Assembly (NCBI GenBank): GCA_026686845.1
Contig: JAIVEN010000003.1
Location: forward strand, 6,264,501-6,328,500
Direction: 5' to 3'
Source of the DNA: Adenanthera pavonina
Lineage: Eukaryota > Streptophyta > Magnoliopsida > Fabales > Fabaceae
DNA length: 64,000 nt
Shown: piece by piece, positions 61,807 through 64,000 of the stretch
How positions within the stretch are numbered: position 1 is the stretch's first letter
Layout: the number at the start of each line of letters is the position of its first letter
Notes under the pieces: generated by a model
Database searches by the model: none
What the model was told of the DNA's origin: nothing
The model's input: only the letters and a program-made list of their open reading frames with translations
Program-made: the position numbers and the translations under genes

Positions 61807-62487
61807 AGGAAAATGACATTAAGACCAAATCTTTTAATTAATATTACTACAGTATCAAAATATTTTAAAATGATAGAAAGGGACCATAGTCTCAAATTAA
61901 TTATAATTTTAAATAAAAAATAACTTAAATATTCTGGTTAAAAAGTTTTACATTCAACATCTGTATTTTACTACTCGTCTTTCACGATTTGACATTAAAC
62001 TTTTCAAGTTTTATATTATATATTATCATAACGAAAGAATTCAATTGAGAAATTTTAGTGTAAAATTGAGAAAGTTAAGTATCAAATCATAAAATATGAG
62101 TAGTTAAAAGCGGATGTTGAATATAAAATTCTAAGATTAATCAGTTGAATTCTTTGGTGATCATAATGTGTCCAGTATAAAATTGAGATTTTTCAATGTT
62201 AAATTATGAAATATGAGTAGTAAAATGTGAAAGTTGAGTATAAAATTCTAAGAGTTAAATTTTTTAAAGTGTCTAGTATAAAATTAGAGAATTTCAATGT
62301 CAACTCATGGAAGATGAGTAGTAAAAAACAGATGTTGAATGTAAAACTTTTTAATAAAGACATTTAAGTCATTTGCTATTTAAAATTTTGATTAATTTGA
62401 AATCATGATCCCTTTCAATCATTTTGAAATATCTTAATCCTAACATGATATTAATTAAAAATTTTGATTTTAAAGTGTCATTTTCCC
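61807..62487. mobile_element. Foldback MULE-like element with 9-bp target duplication
   Basis: The 681-bp element starts AGGAAAATGACATT and ends AGTGTCATTTTCCC. Its arms are long inverted repeats: 61807-62010 pairs with about 62270-62487 (shared phrases include TTTTAATTAATAT, AAAATGAT-GAAAGGGA, GTTTTACATTCAACATCTG and TACTACTC). GATAATTAT lies immediately outside both ends (61798-61806 and 62488-62496), an exact 9-bp direct repeat. Long TIRs and 9-bp duplications mark Mutator-like elements. The middle holds further copies of an arm segment. No transposase is present. Confidence 0.85.
62050..62350 (+). repeat. Internal repeats of the foldback element
   Basis: Three direct, imperfect copies of a unit containing 'aaatatgagtagt(t)aaaa...gatgttgaatataaaattctaag' lie at about 62057-62145, 62168-62255 and 62270-62350; the inverted partner is at 61940-62000. 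Only the last direct copy belongs to the right arm proper. Confidence 0.7.
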
Positions 62488-62496
62488 GATAATTAT

Positions 62497-64000
62497 TGTT
62501 ATTAGTTAACTATGAAAAAAATCCAGGACCGAAACGAGAAAGTAAAATAAAGACATTACTAGTTTATTTATTATTTGATTTATGTCTTCCTGACAGGTGG
62601 ACCACTTTTCTCTCCTTTTGTTTTTTGCTGCAAATAGAATGGAATTTTATTCAATTACTATTTATTTTTTTTATACTTTATTACCCAATATTTTAACTAT
62701 GTAAGATCCTATAGTGGTTTACAGTTATAGGTGGGAAGAACTCTTTGATACCTTATATTTTTTAACACTACTGCACAGAAATCAAAATCGACTTAAAAAA
62801 ATACTGGTCAAACCTCTTACCACTTGATCAAGTGCCCATTAATTTTTCAACTACCATTCATGCCACTTTTTCTACTTAATCATTTTAATATTTAGTTGGT
62901 TAATATAAAATTTTTTTAATTAAATTACATGAATTAAAAAATAGAACTAAAATTAGTTAATTATCTTATTTTTTAAAAAATTAAGATTTTTTTTAAAATT
63001 ATTCTTATTTAATCTCTTTTTTTTTGGATGAATTAAATATGAATATTTTTTAAAAATACGTAATAAATACTTATTATATTTTGAAAATGGTCTTATATTT
63101 AGAACTAACATAAAATATTTTATATTTAGAATAAAAAGAAGTAATTATTTTTCATTTAGGGCTGTAGTTCCTGCGAAGGTCAGAACTGGAACTGGATGCT
63201 TCAATCCCCGCTGCGAATTCTGCTACTTACGCTATCTGCATCGCTTCATCTAAATCAAAGAGATTAAGGGTCGGTTTGGTTTTACAGTGTTGCATCCCTA
63301 TTTTCCAATGTTGGTATATCAAAGTTTTGTGTGTGTAATGGCGTGGGTTAAGTGCTAAAAGCCTCATTGGTGATAAATGTTAATCACAAGAACTTCCGGT
63401 TTTGGGGAAGTTTTGGAGTGAACAATATATTTTTCAAGATTATATATCACCGATGAATTTGAATTTTATATGAGTAACGCCAAATTAGAACTTAAAAAAA
63501 CTTTCTGTTTAAACGTGCTTGATCAAAATTCTACATTTAAGTTATTTTTTTAATGATTAGCTAGTATATGTCCACATTTTTTTAAGTTTTATTTGAATTA
63601 AGAAGCTTGTTTGAAATCCACTGTGTATCATCAATTATTCTATAAATAAGATTATTGTTTGGCTATCACTGTCCCCAGTGAATAAAAGTTACAAAACTTG
63701 CATTAACGTTTAATAAAAACTTAGAAACATCGTCCCAACCAGAAGCCCTTCCTTTGATCGTCGATTTCATAATCCAAAATGGTCAACAGTACAAGAGCAG
63801 TTACTGACCCTAACATTGTCGAATGCCATATATATATGATACTCGACAAGATAACATACACTAGTAGAACTATCTAGCTAAAGCTGGTGGTGGTTGCGGC
63901 GCCAAACAATGTCAAAACCTCTTAATTATGGAAGTAGCTAGCTAGCTAAAACTTGGGTGGGTATGGATGCCTTCGTAGGTTGTTATGACATACCTTGGAT
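62497..64000. other. Intergenic DNA to the window end, no confident gene
   Basis: A CACTACTGCACAGAAATC phrase at 62766-62783 resembles a CACTA-element end pointing right, but no subterminal repeats follow. A GC-richer piece at 63160-63250 gives short coding-like frames on both strands without a recognised family. Confidence 0.45.

Noticed and set aside
61723..61923. 66-codon plus frame
   Set aside because: It crosses the edge of the foldback element and has no conserved features.
62766..62783. CACTACTGCACAGAAATC as a second CACTA-element end
   Set aside because: No subterminal repeats follow and the element body would lie outside the window; kept only as a remark.
63160..63260. GC-richer piece with a cysteine-rich plus frame and a serine-rich minus frame
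   Set aside because: Under 100 bp, both strands equally plausible, no family match.
1..64000. tRNA, rRNA, CRISPR arrays or bacterial-type operons
   Set aside because: None seen. Introns, plant gene families and plant transposons make this nuclear plant DNA, where CRISPR and operons are not expected.

Overview
This is nuclear DNA from a flowering plant, most likely a eudicot; the species cannot be fixed from the sequence. The evidence is spliced genes with GT-AG introns, plant-specific families (clade A PP2C, coclaurine N-methyltransferase-like), AT-rich intergenic DNA and a dense load of plant transposable elements. Coding exons were delimited by hand, using reading-frame closure and splice sites.

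Layout. 1-9.4 kb has no confident gene: a CACTA-type element end (to 2138), an LTR-like repeat (about 4.5-5.3 kb) and AT-rich DNA. 9.4-16.2 kb is a transposon cluster: a nested pair of Tourist-type MITEs, then a nearly complete but mutated PIF/Harbinger element (10188-16192) with both its Myb/SANT-like gene and its DDE transposase. 17.4-25.6 kb is a 12-exon NDR-type AGC kinase (+) with one in-frame stop just before the catalytic loop. 28.6-30.0 kb is a HAB1-like clade A PP2C (+) lacking its 3' exon(s). 30.5-34.8 kb is an M1 aminopeptidase, APM1-like (-), lacking its C-terminal half. The two truncated ends face each other across about 0.45 kb, which suggests one deletion damaged both genes. 36.1-41.8 kb is a degenerate Ty1/copia retrotransposon with two LTRs and a 5-bp target duplication. 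43.6-44.1 kb is a small intact twin-CX9C protein gene (Mdm35/TRIAP1 family, +). 45.8-49.1 kb is an intact 8-exon coclaurine N-methyltransferase-like gene (-). 49.8-53.2 kb is a decayed endogenous pararetrovirus (-). 55.5-59.9 kb is a tandem duplicate of the methyltransferase segment whose gene copy is a pseudogene. 61.8-62.5 kb is a foldback MULE-like element with a perfect 9-bp target duplication.

How the genes relate. From memory, NDR kinase - APM1 - Mdm35-like - CNMT-like (tandem pair) matches Arabidopsis At4g33080-At4g33120, so the backbone is an old conserved gene block expanded by transposons; the PP2C is an extra member. The genes do not form one pathway. The kinase, phosphatase and aminopeptidase each carry a lesion while the two genes after them look intact. 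Either this is an eroding homeologue, haplotype or duplicated segment, or part of it is an assembly problem. I found no convincing tRNA, rRNA or CRISPR, and no new multi-gene system.
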